Source: Parabacteroides timonensis
GTDB taxonomy: Bacteria > Bacteroidota > Bacteroidia > Bacteroidales > Tannerellaceae
NCBI RefSeq assembly: GCF_900128505.1
Contig: NZ_LT669941.1
Coordinates: 2,093,760 to 2,157,759, forward strand
DNA length: 64,000 nt
Reading direction: 5' to 3'
Part shown: piece after piece, positions 33,675-42,990 of the stretch
Layout of the letters: every line of letters starts with the position of its first letter
Position numbering within the stretch: position 1 is the stretch's first letter
Made by a program: the position numbers and the translations under genes
The notes under the pieces: generated by a model
The model's input: only the letters and a program-made list of their open reading frames with translations
The model's database searches: none
What the model was told of the DNA's origin: nothing

Positions 33675-34373
33675 TTAGTTTGTAGTGTAAGCCAATTCTT
33701 TCAGGAAGTTTTCCGTAACCGGTTTTCCATCCAGCATGTGAACGACACGATGACTGTAACGGGCGTCATGTTCGCTGTGCGTCACCATAACGACGGTAGT
33801 ACCCGCATCGTTGAGAGATGTCAATAGATCCATGATTTCCAGACCATTCCGGCTATCCAGATTGCCGGTCGGTTCATCCGCCAGGATCAGTTTCGGGTCA
33901 TTGACTATGGCGCGGGCAATTGCCACCCGCTGCTGTTGTCCACCGGAAAGTTGTGACGGGAAATAGTTACGGCGGTGATTAAGCAAAACGCTTTTTAAAG
34001 CCTTCTCCACTTTCATTTTCCGCAAAGAAGCCTTCATTCCGCAATTCTCCAGGGGTAATTCAATATTCTCAAATACGGTAAGTTCTTCGATCAGGTTGAA
34101 ACTCTGGAAAACAAACCCTATATTCTCCCGTCGCAAATCGCATCGTTTATTTTCATTCAGGCCGGTCACTTCGACACCATTAAGAAGATAAGAACCCGAA
34201 GTCGGATCGTCGAGCAATCCCAGGATATTCAATAAAGTGGATTTACCACATCCCGAAGGCCCCATGATAGCAACAAATTCATGTTCCTTTACATGGAGCG
34301 ACATACTGTCCAGCGCAATTGTCTCTACTTCATCCGTCCGGTATACTTTTCTCAAATCATTTATTCTAATCAT
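33675..34373 (-). CDS. ABC transporter ATP-binding protein (LolD/MacB type)
   Basis: 232 residues, standard for single-domain ATPases. Walker A GPSGCGKST (about 38-46), Q-loop FVFQSFNLI, signature LSGGQQQR, Walker B LILADEPTGNLD and the switch histidine in MVTHSEHD. Partner of the MacB/FtsX-type permease immediately downstream. Upstream lies a sigma-54-like promoter and a dyad that could bind the divergent response regulator. Confidence 0.94.
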   Translation of the reverse strand: MIRINDLRKVYRTDEVETIALDSMSLHVKEHEFVAIMGPSGCGKSTLLNILGLLDDPTSGSYLLNGVEVTGLNENKRCDLRRENIGFVFQSFNLIEELTVFENIELPLENCGMKASLRKMKVEKALKSVLLNHRRNYFPSQLSGGQQQRVAIARAIVNDPKLILADEPTGNLDSRNGLEIMDLLTSLNDAGTTVVMVTHSEHDARYSHRVVHMLDGKPVTENFLKELAYTTN

Positions 34374-34411
34374 AGTATTATAAGTTATTCAGCATATTAC
34401 CTATATTCGAA

Positions 34412-34428
34412 AACAAGCAGCGTACCAA
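34412..34428 (-). promoter_or_regulatory. Sigma-54-like (-24/-12) promoter of the ABC transporter operon
   Basis: Minus strand reads TTGGTACG-CTGC-TTGTT, matching TGGCAC-N5-TTGC with a T for C at one position in each box and correct spacing. It lies 39-55 bp upstream of the ATPase start and just opposite a gene for a sigma-54 activator, which makes the match credible. Confidence 0.55.
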
Positions 34429-34480
34429 AACCTTAACATCCTATTTATTAAACCATTAATCCAACAAACAAGTCTCCAAA

Positions 34481-34518
34481 GTGTCCATTACCGGACACCT
34501 TCTGTATGTCTGTGGACA
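34481..34518. promoter_or_regulatory. Upstream activating dyads, candidate binding sites of the sigma-54 activator
   Basis: GTGTCC-ATTACC-GGACAC (34481-34498) is a perfect 6-bp dyad. A second dyad, TGTC-TGTG-GACA, follows at 34507-34518. Both lie about 80-115 bp upstream of the sigma-54-like start site, the usual enhancer distance, and just upstream of the promoter of the activator gene itself. Confidence 0.5.
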
Positions 34519-34533
34519 AAAAACAGAAACAAC

Positions 34534-34564
34534 TTTGGGATTCACCTCATTCTTGATATATTTG
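34534..34564 (+). promoter_or_regulatory. Two-box promoter of the two-component operon
   Basis: TTTG (34534-34537) and TATATTTG (34557-34564), 19 nt apart, 23 bp before the response-regulator ATG. Confidence 0.75.
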
Positions 34565-34586
34565 CAATCTACTAAAAAGAGTTATT

Positions 34587-35939
34587 ATGAACTTACACCA
34601 GGCAAATATACTGATTGTTGATGATGATAAAGACGTTCTGACCGCAGTACGTTTCTTGCTGAAGATGGAAGTAAAAACGATATTGACCGAAACGAATCCT
34701 GAAAATATCCATAAGCTGATCATGACCAACGATATCGACATTGTTATGTTGGATATGAATTTCAGAAGTTCCATCAACACAGGCAATGAAGGTATTTTCT
34801 GGTTGAAGGAAATAAAGAAATGGAAACCTGCTCAATCTGTCATCATGATCACCGCCTATGCTGATATCGATCTGGCTATCAAAAGCCTGAAAGAAGGGGC
34901 AGCCGACTTTATCGTCAAACCCTGGCATAATGAAAACCTGGTAAATATCCTGAGGGAAACGCTTCACAAGCAGACATCTGCCGATGTCAAAGAAAAGATA
35001 AATGAAAAGAAGACAGATGTAAAGATTGTAGGAGCTTCGGAAAGTATGCAGCTATTGTTTCATAAATTACAAAAGATCGCACCTACCGATGCCAATATAC
35101 TAATACTGGGAGAAAACGGGACGGGAAAGGATCTGGTAGCCCGTTATATCTATCAGTTATCCCTGCGCCGGAACTACCCGTATATAAAAGTGGATGTAGG
35201 TTCCCTGACAGAAACTCTTTTCGAAAGTGAGCTTTTCGGACATAAAAAAGGAGCCTTTACAGATGCACGCGAAGACCGAACCGGATTGATCGAGGCAGCC
35301 GACAAGGGTACACTCTTTCTGGATGAAATAGGTAATATCACTTTACAACAACAGGCCAAACTGCTGACCGTATTACAAAACCGGGAGGTAACACGTCTGG
35401 GAGCCAATGCACCGACACCGGTGGATATCCGTCTGTTATCCGCCACCAATCTACCATTACGGGAACTGGCTAATGAGACACGTTTTCGTAAAGACCTGAT
35501 CTACCGGATCAATACGGTAGAAATAACGGTACCTCCTCTCCGTGAGCGGGGTGAAGATATTATCTTGTTGGCAGAACATTTCCTGGAGATGTATGAGAAA
35601 AAGTATTTCAAGCAAAAGTTCCGTTTATCCGACTCAGCCAAAAAGAAACTGATGTTGTATCATTACCCGGGAAACGTACGCGAACTGCAATATACCATTG
35701 AAAGAGGTGTTATCATGTCAGACAGCAATATTCTGAAAGCCGAGGACATCACCTTCTCTCCTATGGAACAGCCGGAAGGGAACAATCAGCCGATACCTAC
35801 CCACAACCTGGAAGATCTGGAAAGAGCCGCTATCGAGCAGGTGATCCAAAAACATAACGGAAACATATCACAGGCGGCCAAAGAACTGGGACTGACCCGG
35901 GGAGCTTTATACCGCCGGTTAGAAAAATACGGACTATGA
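34587..35939 (+). CDS. Sigma-54-dependent response regulator (NtrC-type)
   Basis: 450 residues. Receiver domain with phospho-acceptor Asp56 (MLDMNF), Asp12/13-type acidic pair (VDDDKD) and Lys111 (KPW). AAA+ domain: Walker A GENGTGKD (175-182), the sigma-54-contact loop as GAFTDA (222-227) rather than GAFTGA, a variant seen in many Bacteroidetes activators, and Walker B GTLFLDEIG (241-249). C-terminal Fis-type helix-turn-helix (ISQAAKELGLTRGALYRRLEKYGL). Pairs with the histidine kinase that overlaps its 3' end by 4 bp; the likely target is the divergent ABC transporter. Confidence 0.93.
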   Translation: MNLHQANILIVDDDKDVLTAVRFLLKMEVKTILTETNPENIHKLIMTNDIDIVMLDMNFRSSINTGNEGIFWLKEIKKWKPAQSVIMITAYADIDLAIKSLKEGAADFIVKPWHNENLVNILRETLHKQTSADVKEKINEKKTDVKIVGASESMQLLFHKLQKIAPTDANILILGENGTGKDLVARYIYQLSLRRNYPYIKVDVGSLTETLFESELFGHKKGAFTDAREDRTGLIEAADKGTLFLDEIGNITLQQQAKLLTVLQNREVTRLGANAPTPVDIRLLSATNLPLRELANETRFRKDLIYRINTVEITVPPLRERGEDIILLAEHFLEMYEKKYFKQKFRLSDSAKKKLMLYHYPGNVRELQYTIERGVIMSDSNILKAEDITFSPMEQPEGNNQPIPTHNLEDLERAAIEQVIQKHNGNISQAAKELGLTRGALYRRLEKYGL

Positions 35940-37159
35940 CCATCCTGTTATCCACCTTAATCGTCCTGCTCCTTATATATATAATATATGTACGGAGAAA
36001 AACAAACCGGGAAATCGACGAGTTTGCCGAGTCGATTCTTTACAAAGACTTTTCCAAAAAATATCCGCGCTTCCAGACCATCACGGATGCATTCCTGAAC
36101 CTGGCACGTGAAAAAGAGGCCCAGCAACATTATCTGAAAGAAATGTTGGAACTGGTCGACACCGGCATTCTCGCCTACGATATAGAAACCTATAAAACGT
36201 TATGGATGAACGACGCTTTTACTACGATGCTCAACATTCCTCATATCAAGAATATCAACTGGCTAAAAAAACAGAACGAAGGCTTGTTCAATGAATTGCT
36301 CGATATTCCGGTAAACGAAAGTACCCTGCTGACTATCCATGCCCGGAAACAAACCATCAAAACAATGACCAATGCTTCCGTCTTTCAAACAGGAGGAAAA
36401 ACCTATAAGCTGATAGCTTTCCACAACGTAAGCGCCACAATGGAAGAGGTCGAATCGGGCGCATGGAAAGGATTACTTAATGTGATGACCCATGAGATAA
36501 TGAATTCTATCGTACCCGTCTCTTCTCTTTCGGATACGCTCAGAAGGAAGATACATACACTGAAAGAGACTTCTTCCCCACTGTCGGAACCGGATGTGGA
36601 AGATATGGAGTTTGCGTTAGACACCATTCACCGGCGGAGTGACGGATTGCTACGTTTTGCCGAAACATATCGTAGTCTAAGCCAGAAGATAGTGCCTGAC
36701 ATGAAATTCTACAACCTCTACGAGCTGTTAAACGCTATTCATTCCCTGATGAACCCGTCTTTGCAGCAGAAAGGAATCGGATTCACCCTTAAAACAGATA
36801 ATCCGGACGTGACAGCCTATATGGACAGGGATCTGATCGAACAGGTGATAATTAATTTTGTCACCAATGCGACTTATGCCGTAAAAGAAAAGGAGAATCC
36901 GGAAATCCATCTTTTTTCCGGCTGTGATAACGAAGGACATCCTTACATCACCGTTGCCGATAATGGATGCGGTATATCCGATGCAATACGTGACAAGATA
37001 TTTATCCCATTCTTCAGTTCTAAAAAAAACGGAAACGGCATCGGACTGAGTATTTCGCGGGAAATCGTCAAACTTCATAACGGAAAGCTGCATGTGCAAA
37101 GCCAGGAAGGTGCAGGAAGTGCTTTCACCGTTTTATTCAGCTCCCCAAACAAACATTAG
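35936..37159 (+). CDS. Sensor histidine kinase, partner of the NtrC-type regulator
   Basis: 407 residues. One N-terminal membrane helix (about 3-18), a PAS-like domain (about 64-165), a HisKA-like region with the phospho-acceptor His186 (NVMTHEIMNSI), and an HATPase_c domain with the N box NFVTNATYAV, the G1 box DNGCGIS and the G2 region GNGIGLSISREI. With almost no periplasmic part it probably senses a membrane or cytoplasmic signal. Overlaps the regulator gene by 4 bp; strong terminator 20 bp downstream. Confidence 0.93.
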   Translation: MTILLSTLIVLLLIYIIYVRRKTNREIDEFAESILYKDFSKKYPRFQTITDAFLNLAREKEAQQHYLKEMLELVDTGILAYDIETYKTLWMNDAFTTMLNIPHIKNINWLKKQNEGLFNELLDIPVNESTLLTIHARKQTIKTMTNASVFQTGGKTYKLIAFHNVSATMEEVESGAWKGLLNVMTHEIMNSIVPVSSLSDTLRRKIHTLKETSSPLSEPDVEDMEFALDTIHRRSDGLLRFAETYRSLSQKIVPDMKFYNLYELLNAIHSLMNPSLQQKGIGFTLKTDNPDVTAYMDRDLIEQVIINFVTNATYAVKEKENPEIHLFSGCDNEGHPYITVADNGCGISDAIRDKIFIPFFSSKKNGNGIGLSISREIVKLHNGKLHVQSQEGAGSAFTVLFSSPNKH

Positions 37160-37178
37160 CCTCCTCCCGATGAAACAC

Positions 37179-37212
37179 AAAAGCGGAACATCCTTTCGGA
37201 CATTCCGCTTTT
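37179..37212. terminator. Terminator between the histidine kinase and rpmA
   Basis: AAAAGCGGAA and TTCCGCTTTT form a perfect 10-bp stem around a 14-nt loop, with T- or A-runs on both strands, between convergent genes. Confidence 0.85.
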
Positions 37213-37235
37213 CCTATTCTTTCGAGTAAAGCGAA

Positions 37236-37502
37236 TTATGCTTCTGCTACGATTTCCTGGATAGAAACGAAAGATCTGTTTTCTTTACTTCTACGGAAAG
37301 TAACAACACCATCTTTCAAAGCGTACAACGTATGATCTTTACCGATACCAACGTTTTCACCCGGATGATGAACTGTACCTCTCTGGCGAACTAAAATGTT
37401 ACCAGCTTTAGCAACTTCACCACCAAAAAGCTTAACACCTAATCTTTTACTTTGTGATTCACGGCCGTTCTTAGAACTACCCACACCTTTCTTATGTGCC
37501 AT
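37236..37502 (-). CDS. rpmA: 50S ribosomal protein L27
   Basis: 88 residues. Starts MAHKKGVGSSKNGRESQSKRLGVK, the highly conserved L27 N-terminus reaching the peptidyl-transferase centre; RQRGTVHHPGENVGIGKDHTLYAL is the other family signature. Second gene of the rplU-rpmA operon, 22 bp after rplU. Confidence 0.98.
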   Translation of the reverse strand: MAHKKGVGSSKNGRESQSKRLGVKLFGGEVAKAGNILVRQRGTVHHPGENVGIGKDHTLYALKDGVVTFRRSKENRSFVSIQEIVAEA

Positions 37503-37524
37503 TTCTTCTTTTCTCCTTTAAACG

Positions 37525-37842
37525 TTAAGCAACAATTTCTTTAATACTCACTTCAGTGAACTGCTGACGGTGACCGTTCAGTTTACGATAACCTTTTCTT
37601 CTCTTCTTGTGGAAGATCAGCACTTTATCACCTTTTACCAGCGGAGACAGTACTTCACATACTACCTTTGCGCCTTCTACGGTAGGAACACCTACTTTAA
37701 CTTCACCATTGTTGTCAACCAACAATACTTTGTCAAACTCAACAACAGCTCCGCTTTCTGCGTTCTGAATGTGATGAACGAATAATTTCTTTCCTTCTTC
37801 AGCTTTGAACTGCTGTCCGTTAATTTCTACGATTACGTACAT
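37525..37842 (-). CDS. rplU: 50S ribosomal protein L21
   Basis: 105 residues. Starts MYVIVEINGQQFKAEEG and ends with the typical KRRKGYRKLNGHRQQFTEVSI region that binds 23S rRNA. First gene of the operon with rpmA. Its leader (37843-37925) is about 80 nt and could hold an autoregulatory structure; a GC-rich CCCGGGGG stretch is visible but I did not resolve a fold. Confidence 0.98.
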   Translation of the reverse strand: MYVIVEINGQQFKAEEGKKLFVHHIQNAESGAVVEFDKVLLVDNNGEVKVGVPTVEGAKVVCEVLSPLVKGDKVLIFHKKRRKGYRKLNGHRQQFTEVSIKEIVA

Positions 37843-37929
37843 CTGTCTTTTTATATTTAAACAGGTTATGTCCCGGGGGTGGATACATATTAAGTATCAC
37901 TTGTTTACCCTCTGCAGAATTTCAGACCG

Positions 37930-37960
37930 CAAAATTACTGTTTCCGAATATATTATGCAA
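37930..37960 (-). promoter_or_regulatory. Two-box promoter of rplU-rpmA
   Basis: Minus strand TTG (37958-37960) and TAATTTTG (37930-37937) with 20 nt between. It lies immediately before the stop region of the Maf-like gene that reads the same way. Confidence 0.75.
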
Positions 37961-37980
37961 GGATTACTGGTATTTTTTAA

Positions 37981-38571
37981 TCAAAATTTCTTCAATTCCT
38001 GATATAACCGCTGTACCGGCAACCCCATTACATTATAAAACGATCCATTAATAGCCTCTACACCTATATAACCGATCCATTCCTGTATGCCATAACTGCC
38101 GGCCTTATCGAACGGACGGTATTTGTCTACATAATAAATAATATCATCATCTTCCAGCTTCGCAAAGCTGACAGCCGAAGCTACAGAAAAAGAAATGCTC
38201 TTTTCCCTGGTAGTCAAGCAAACGCCTGTCACAACTTCATGCACATGATCAGACAAATAACGTAACATTTCGATCGCCTCTTCACGATTCGCAGGTTTAC
38301 CCAAAATATGATCGTAAGTGGCAACGATCGTATCAGCCGTGATCAGCAGTTCGTTATCAGTCATTTTCCCCATATATGCTTCCGCTTTCTTACGGGCAAT
38401 ATGCAAAGGGATCTCTTCAGCCGTCAATGTTTCGGGATACGACTCATCGATACCGGGAATGACTTCGACCTCAAAGTTGAGATCCAGCCCGGACAATAAT
38501 TCTTTTCGGCGGGGCGAGTTCGACCCCAGCACAATACGGTATTTTAGTAGGTTAGTCAACATATATTTCAT
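37981..38571 (-). CDS. Maf-family nucleotide pyrophosphatase
   Basis: 196 residues from the ATG at 38571 (MKYMLTNLLKY; 38562 is also possible, and the open frame extends to 38607). Maf signature at the N-terminus (LGSNSPRRKELL), TADTIV with the catalytic aspartate, and the C-terminal DKAGSYGIQEWIGYIG. Family hydrolyses non-canonical nucleoside triphosphates such as dTTP/UTP derivatives. Begins 5 bp after the KdsC-like gene; these four leftward genes form one operon. Confidence 0.92.
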   Translation of the reverse strand: MKYMLTNLLKYRIVLGSNSPRRKELLSGLDLNFEVEVIPGIDESYPETLTAEEIPLHIARKKAEAYMGKMTDNELLITADTIVATYDHILGKPANREEAIEMLRYLSDHVHEVVTGVCLTTREKSISFSVASAVSFAKLEDDDIIYYVDKYRPFDKAGSYGIQEWIGYIGVEAINGSFYNVMGLPVQRLYQELKKF

Positions 38572-38576
38572 TGTTA

Positions 38577-39098
38577 TTACCATCCGAAGGCTTCGTCGCT
38601 CATCCAATGGCCTTGTGCTTTCATTGTCTGTTCAATTACATCGCGGGCAATACCTTCGCCCCCTTTGCGCAAAGAGATGTATTTTGCAATCTGTTTGATT
38701 TCAGGAGCAGCGTCGGCAGGAGCGACAGGCAAACCGACCTGTTGCATGACTTCATAATCGGGAATATCGTCACCGGCATACATTACCTCTTCCGGCTTCA
38801 ATCCGGTCTTTTGAAGAAAGTCGTTAAAATCATGTATCTTCACGGCACTCCGCATATAAATATGCACAATACCCAACCGGGAGAATCGGATCTGCACAGC
38901 CTCCGTATACCCTCCGGTAATGATACCGACATGATAACCTTTCTTCACCGCCAACTGCAAGGCATATCCGTCTTTGATATTAACCGTACGCATCGGATCG
39001 CCGTTTGGATGGAGTGAAACCACATCACACGACAAGACACCGTCTACGTCAAACACAAATGCTTTTATTTTTGTCAGGTCATAATTGATACTACTCAT
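38577..39098 (-). CDS. kdsC: KdsC-type HAD phosphatase (KDO 8-phosphate phosphatase)
   Basis: 173 residues, the length of KdsC. HAD motif I FVFDVDGVLSCD, motif II IITGG, conserved Lys in SAVKIHDF, motif III AGDDIPDYEVM. KdsC removes the phosphate from KDO-8-P in lipopolysaccharide inner-core synthesis. Overlaps the DUF2520 gene by 8 bp. Other C0-class HAD phosphatases look similar, but size and motifs favour KdsC. Confidence 0.88.
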   Translation of the reverse strand: MSSINYDLTKIKAFVFDVDGVLSCDVVSLHPNGDPMRTVNIKDGYALQLAVKKGYHVGIITGGYTEAVQIRFSRLGIVHIYMRSAVKIHDFNDFLQKTGLKPEEVMYAGDDIPDYEVMQQVGLPVAPADAAPEIKQIAKYISLRKGGEGIARDVIEQTMKAQGHWMSDEAFGW

Positions 39099-39858
39099 TT
39101 TGGGCCTCCTTATGTATACTCTGGCTCAAAAGCCGGTAGATCGATTTCATATCGGGATCGTTCAGCATAGCCAGATGTTTATTTATCACATTCTCGTCGT
39201 ACCGGATTGCCGGACCGGTTTGGGCGGCAGCCGGCGACATGAGATGTATCTTTGCAGCCGTTTCATCTATCAGCGGCAAAAGTACATCGGCAGAGATTCC
39301 TTCTTCTTCAAGCAACTTATAGGACAATGCATAAATATGATTGGTAAAATTGCAGGCAAAGACAGCAGCCAGGTGTAAGCTACGCCGTTTTTCTGATGAC
39401 ATAAAACGGACATTTTCCGAAAGCGCACTGGCTACATTCTTCAGATAGTCGGCATCCTTTTGGGTATTGGCTTCCAGAAAAAGCGGGATCACATCGAAAC
39501 TGACCTCCCGCCCCTTACTGAATGTCTGTAAAGGATAGAGTACGCCATAACGCGCAGCGTGTCCCTCAAAAATATTCATCGGCATACTTCCGGCAGTATG
39601 TATCCACAAACCGTTGTTCGGCTTTACCTTTGCGATCACCTCAGCCAGAACTGTATCTTTCAGTGAAAAAACATACATATCCGCATCCGGCTGCAAAGCT
39701 GAAAGGTCTGTAGTCCAGGGACACCCCAGCTTAGTAGCCAACTGTCGGGCATTCTCCTGAGTACGACTATATACCTGTCCGATCTGCATACCGACCCGTT
39801 GCATAGCTAACGACAGGCGAGTCGCCAGATTACCGGCACCTATGAATACTATTTTCAT
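39091..39858 (-). CDS. Rossmann-fold and DUF2520 protein (predicted oxidoreductase)
   Basis: 255 residues. N-terminal NADP-type Rossmann fold IVFIGAGNLATRLSLAM resembling pyrroline-5-carboxylate reductase or 6-phosphogluconate-type enzymes; the C-terminal DUF2520 helical domain includes VFACNFTNHIYALSYKLLEEEGIS. Substrate unknown. It overlaps neighbouring genes by 8 bp and 4 bp on its two sides, implying one transcript with nitroreductase, kdsC and maf. Confidence 0.88.
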   Translation of the reverse strand: MKIVFIGAGNLATRLSLAMQRVGMQIGQVYSRTQENARQLATKLGCPWTTDLSALQPDADMYVFSLKDTVLAEVIAKVKPNNGLWIHTAGSMPMNIFEGHAARYGVLYPLQTFSKGREVSFDVIPLFLEANTQKDADYLKNVASALSENVRFMSSEKRRSLHLAAVFACNFTNHIYALSYKLLEEEGISADVLLPLIDETAAKIHLMSPAAAQTGPAIRYDENVINKHLAMLNDPDMKSIYRLLSQSIHKEAQNE

Positions 39859-40409
39859 ACTTCACTATTTTCTTCCGGCATCTTATAGGTACCGAGATGT
39901 ATTTTTTCCCATTGCAGATGTGCTTCGTCAAACGGTTTACGTTCCTGATCTTTATATCCGAAACCGATAATCGATAACACTTCGAGCTGATAAGGGACAT
40001 CCAAAAGATTACGGACATACACATTCGCATCCGTATCGTCTTCTGTCTGCCGGTTACGAATCTGGCACCAACAACTTCCCAGCCCCAGATCTTCCGCCTG
40101 AAGTTGCATGTAAATGGAAGCAATCGAGGCATCTTCTACCCAGACATCACTTTCCATCACATTTGCCATCACCACAACAGCCAAGGCACAACCTTCAAGG
40201 AAAGACGAACCCGCCGGTTTACAGGCAGACAGTTTTTTTAACATCTCCTTGTCTTCCACAACCACGAACTGCCAGGGATTTTTACGCTTGGATGCCGGAG
40301 CCATCAATGCAGCTTTCAGTATCATCTCCACTTGTTCGGGCGAAAGCAACTGGTCGGTAAACTTACGTGTACTTCTTCTATTCTTGATAAGAGTTGCAAA
40401 GCTGTCCAT
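39855..40409 (-). CDS. Nitroreductase-family FMN oxidoreductase
   Basis: 184 residues from the ATG at 40409 (MDSFATLIKNRRSTRKF); the open frame goes to 40475, but the -7 box at 40473-40480 excludes that. FMN-binding RRSTR near residue 11, central APASKRKNPWQFVVVED, and GLGSCWCQIRNR, typical of the short NfsA/NfnB-like family. Reduces flavin-accessible substrates with NAD(P)H; natural substrate unknown. First gene of the four-gene leftward operon. Confidence 0.9.
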   Translation of the reverse strand: MDSFATLIKNRRSTRKFTDQLLSPEQVEMILKAALMAPASKRKNPWQFVVVEDKEMLKKLSACKPAGSSFLEGCALAVVVMANVMESDVWVEDASIASIYMQLQAEDLGLGSCWCQIRNRQTEDDTDANVYVRNLLDVPYQLEVLSIIGFGYKDQERKPFDEAHLQWEKIHLGTYKMPEENSEV

Positions 40410-40472
40410 TTTTATCTTATTTTTGTAGCTGTTAATTAAATTCTTTATGTTGGGAACGCATTCCCCATAGGG

Positions 40473-40480
40473 CAAAGATA
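40473..40480 (-). promoter_or_regulatory. -7 box of the nitroreductase-DUF2520-kdsC-maf operon
   Basis: Minus-strand TATCTTTG followed by C, perfect consensus, 64 bp upstream of the chosen start. No TTG -33 box at the usual distance. Confidence 0.6.
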
Positions 40481-40550
40481 AAGATTTTTTACATGCTGAA
40501 TATACGCTTCCTTTATTTTTCGCGTTAGTAAAGCTATAACATTATTAATT

Positions 40551-42965
40551 ATGAAGATTCGTGCGATAGCTGCACTGCTATTTATATTATTTTCTATCAG
40601 TGCTTTTGGACAAAAGCATGTTAAAATCACAGGATATGTTCGTGACGCCGATGGCAGTCCGCTTGAATTGGTTCTTGTCCAGATAAAAAACACCCTGAAC
40701 GGAGCGATGACCAACGAAAAGGGATATTATTCGCTCACAACGTCTCCCGGAGATTCCGTTTCCGTCATTTTCTCGTGTCTGGGATATAATAAAGCCGAAC
40801 GTATTTTACCAAGCGTGCAGCAGGACATGCGCCTGAATGTACAAATGAACTATACCAGTATTGACCTGGGAGAAGTGGTTGCAACTGCCATCCGCAAACA
40901 GACGACAACCCTTGAAACACTCGACGCTAATCGGGTTAAGCTCCTACCCGACCCGGCCGGTGGTAGTATCGAAAGCCTGGTTGTCACTTTCGCAGGTGTT
41001 TCATCCAGCAATGAATTAAGTTCACAATATTCGGTTCGTGGTGGTAGCTACGATGAAAATATCGTTTATGTGAACGGGCTGGAGGTATTCCGCCCCTTAT
41101 TGATACGTTCCGGGCAACAGGAAGGATTGAGTTTTATCAACCCCGACATGACCGAGTCGGTCAATTTTGCAGCCGGGGGATTCGAAGCCCGCTATGGAGA
41201 TAAAATGAGTTCGGTACTCGACATCAAATATAAAAAACCAAAAATATTCGAAGGTTCGGCATCTGCCAGCCTGCTGGGAGCGAATGCCTATGTGGGCAGT
41301 TCGATCGGCAAATTCACACAGGTTACAGGTGTTCGCTACAAAACAGGCCGTTCATTGCTGAAAACGATGGACACAGATGCTGAATATCAGCCGGACTTCG
41401 TCGACCTCCAGTCATACATGACCTATCAACTGGCTCCCAAATGGGAAGTTAACTTCCTGGGAAACCTGGCTTCAAACACATTCAAATACACACCGCATAA
41501 ACGCGAAACAACTTTCGGCACAGTTGAAAATGCTAAAAGATTCGAAGTTGCTTTCCCTAACAGTCGCGAAAGTGATAAGTTTCAGACCTTATTCGGGGCA
41601 TTGACATTAAAACACAATCCAAACGAAAATACCGAACTGGGTATCCAGGCTTCTGCCTTCACCAGCAAGGAAATAGAGACATACGACATCACCGGCGAAT
41701 ACTGGCTGGGAGATGCTGCGGAAGAAAATGAGCAAGAACAAGTTCCACTCTCCGTCGCCCGTTATCATGAACATGCACGCAACCGGTTGAACTCAACCAT
41801 CATGAATGCCGGACATTATGGTAGTGCGCGCATTAAGAATAACACGATCAAATGGGGAGCAACCGTACAGATGGAAAAAATCAACGACCGTATCAGCGAA
41901 TGGGAAAAACGCGACTCGGCAGGCTATTCGCTTCCACAAACGGGAACGGGCGTAAACGTTATCTCCAACCTTTATTCCGATAATGACCTGTCCAGCACAC
42001 GACTATCCGCTTATGTGCAGGATGCTTTTAAGTTCCGTACAAAACAAGGAATGTTTACACTGGTAGGCGGCCTTCGCGGAAGCTATTGGAGCTACAACAA
42101 GGAATTTATCATCAGCCCGCGTGTATCTCTCGGATTCATTCCGAACTTCGACCAAAATCTCACATTCCGGGCAGCGAGCGGTATTTACTATCAATCACCG
42201 TTTTATAAAGAACTACGTACCACTGTACGGGATGAAGCGGGAAACGATATTATTGCACTGAATAAAGATATCAAATCGCAACGTTCCATCCATTTCATTG
42301 TGGGAGGAGATTATACATTCCGTGCGGCAGACCGGAACTTTAAGGTAAGTGCCGACCTATATTACAAAAAACTGGACGACCTCATCCCTTATACTGTCGA
42401 CAACGTCAAGATCCGTTATTACGGAGAGAACTGCGCCAAAGGACATGCAATGGGTATCGATGTAAAATTCTTCGGCGAATTCGTACCCGGCACCGACTCA
42501 TGGATCAGTTTTTCGCTAATGAAGGCCGAACAAACGATACGCGACCAGGTAACCGTTCCGATGCCTAATAGCCAGGGATACAATGTTTCACTTTTCTTTC
42601 AGGATTATTTCCCGGGATACAAACGTGTAAAGCTAAACCTGAAAGGCGTTCTTTCCGGTGGTCTGCCCTTCATTGCCCCCCGGACGAAATACGAGGATGT
42701 AAAAAGCGTCTTCCGTACTCCGGCATACAAACGTGTCGACCTGGGGTTCTCTTATCAGCTTGCCGGGGAGTCGGACGCAATCATGGACCGGGGCTTTTTC
42801 CGCCACTTGAAAAATATCTGGGTAGGAGTCGACGTATTCAACTTGTTTGACATAAAAAATGTAAGCTCATACTACTGGATCACCAATATAGACAACCAGC
42901 AGTTCGCCGTACCGAACTACCTGACAGGCCGACAGCTTAATGCCCGTCTGATAGTTGATTTCTAA
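40551..42965 (+). CDS. TonB-dependent outer-membrane receptor
   Basis: 804 residues. Signal peptide MKIRAIAALLFILFSISAFG; CarboxypepD_reg-like domain (about 25-110: ITGYVRDADGSPLELV); plug domain (about 120-230, SQYSVRGGSYDENIVYVNGLEVF); the rest is a beta-barrel ending in the C-terminal phenylalanine (LIVDF). No SusD-like partner is present and the DUF-type SusC signatures are absent, so it is probably not a polysaccharide SusC; ligand unknown (metal chelate, vitamin or peptide). It has a good terminator downstream; the promoter is not clear. Confidence 0.92.
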   Translation: MKIRAIAALLFILFSISAFGQKHVKITGYVRDADGSPLELVLVQIKNTLNGAMTNEKGYYSLTTSPGDSVSVIFSCLGYNKAERILPSVQQDMRLNVQMNYTSIDLGEVVATAIRKQTTTLETLDANRVKLLPDPAGGSIESLVVTFAGVSSSNELSSQYSVRGGSYDENIVYVNGLEVFRPLLIRSGQQEGLSFINPDMTESVNFAAGGFEARYGDKMSSVLDIKYKKPKIFEGSASASLLGANAYVGSSIGKFTQVTGVRYKTGRSLLKTMDTDAEYQPDFVDLQSYMTYQLAPKWEVNFLGNLASNTFKYTPHKRETTFGTVENAKRFEVAFPNSRESDKFQTLFGALTLKHNPNENTELGIQASAFTSKEIETYDITGEYWLGDAAEENEQEQVPLSVARYHEHARNRLNSTIMNAGHYGSARIKNNTIKWGATVQMEKINDRISEWEKRDSAGYSLPQTGTGVNVISNLYSDNDLSSTRLSAYVQDAFKFRTKQGMFTLVGGLRGSYWSYNKEFIISPRVSLGFIPNFDQNLTFRAASGIYYQSPFYKELRTTVRDEAGNDIIALNKDIKSQRSIHFIVGGDYTFRAADRNFKVSADLYYKKLDDLIPYTVDNVKIRYYGENCAKGHAMGIDVKFFGEFVPGTDSWISFSLMKAEQTIRDQVTVPMPNSQGYNVSLFFQDYFPGYKRVKLNLKGVLSGGLPFIAPRTKYEDVKSVFRTPAYKRVDLGFSYQLAGESDAIMDRGFFRHLKNIWVGVDVFNLFDIKNVSSYYWITNIDNQQFAVPNYLTGRQLNARLIVDF

Positions 42966-42990
42966 GAATATACTAATCATATAACAGAGC

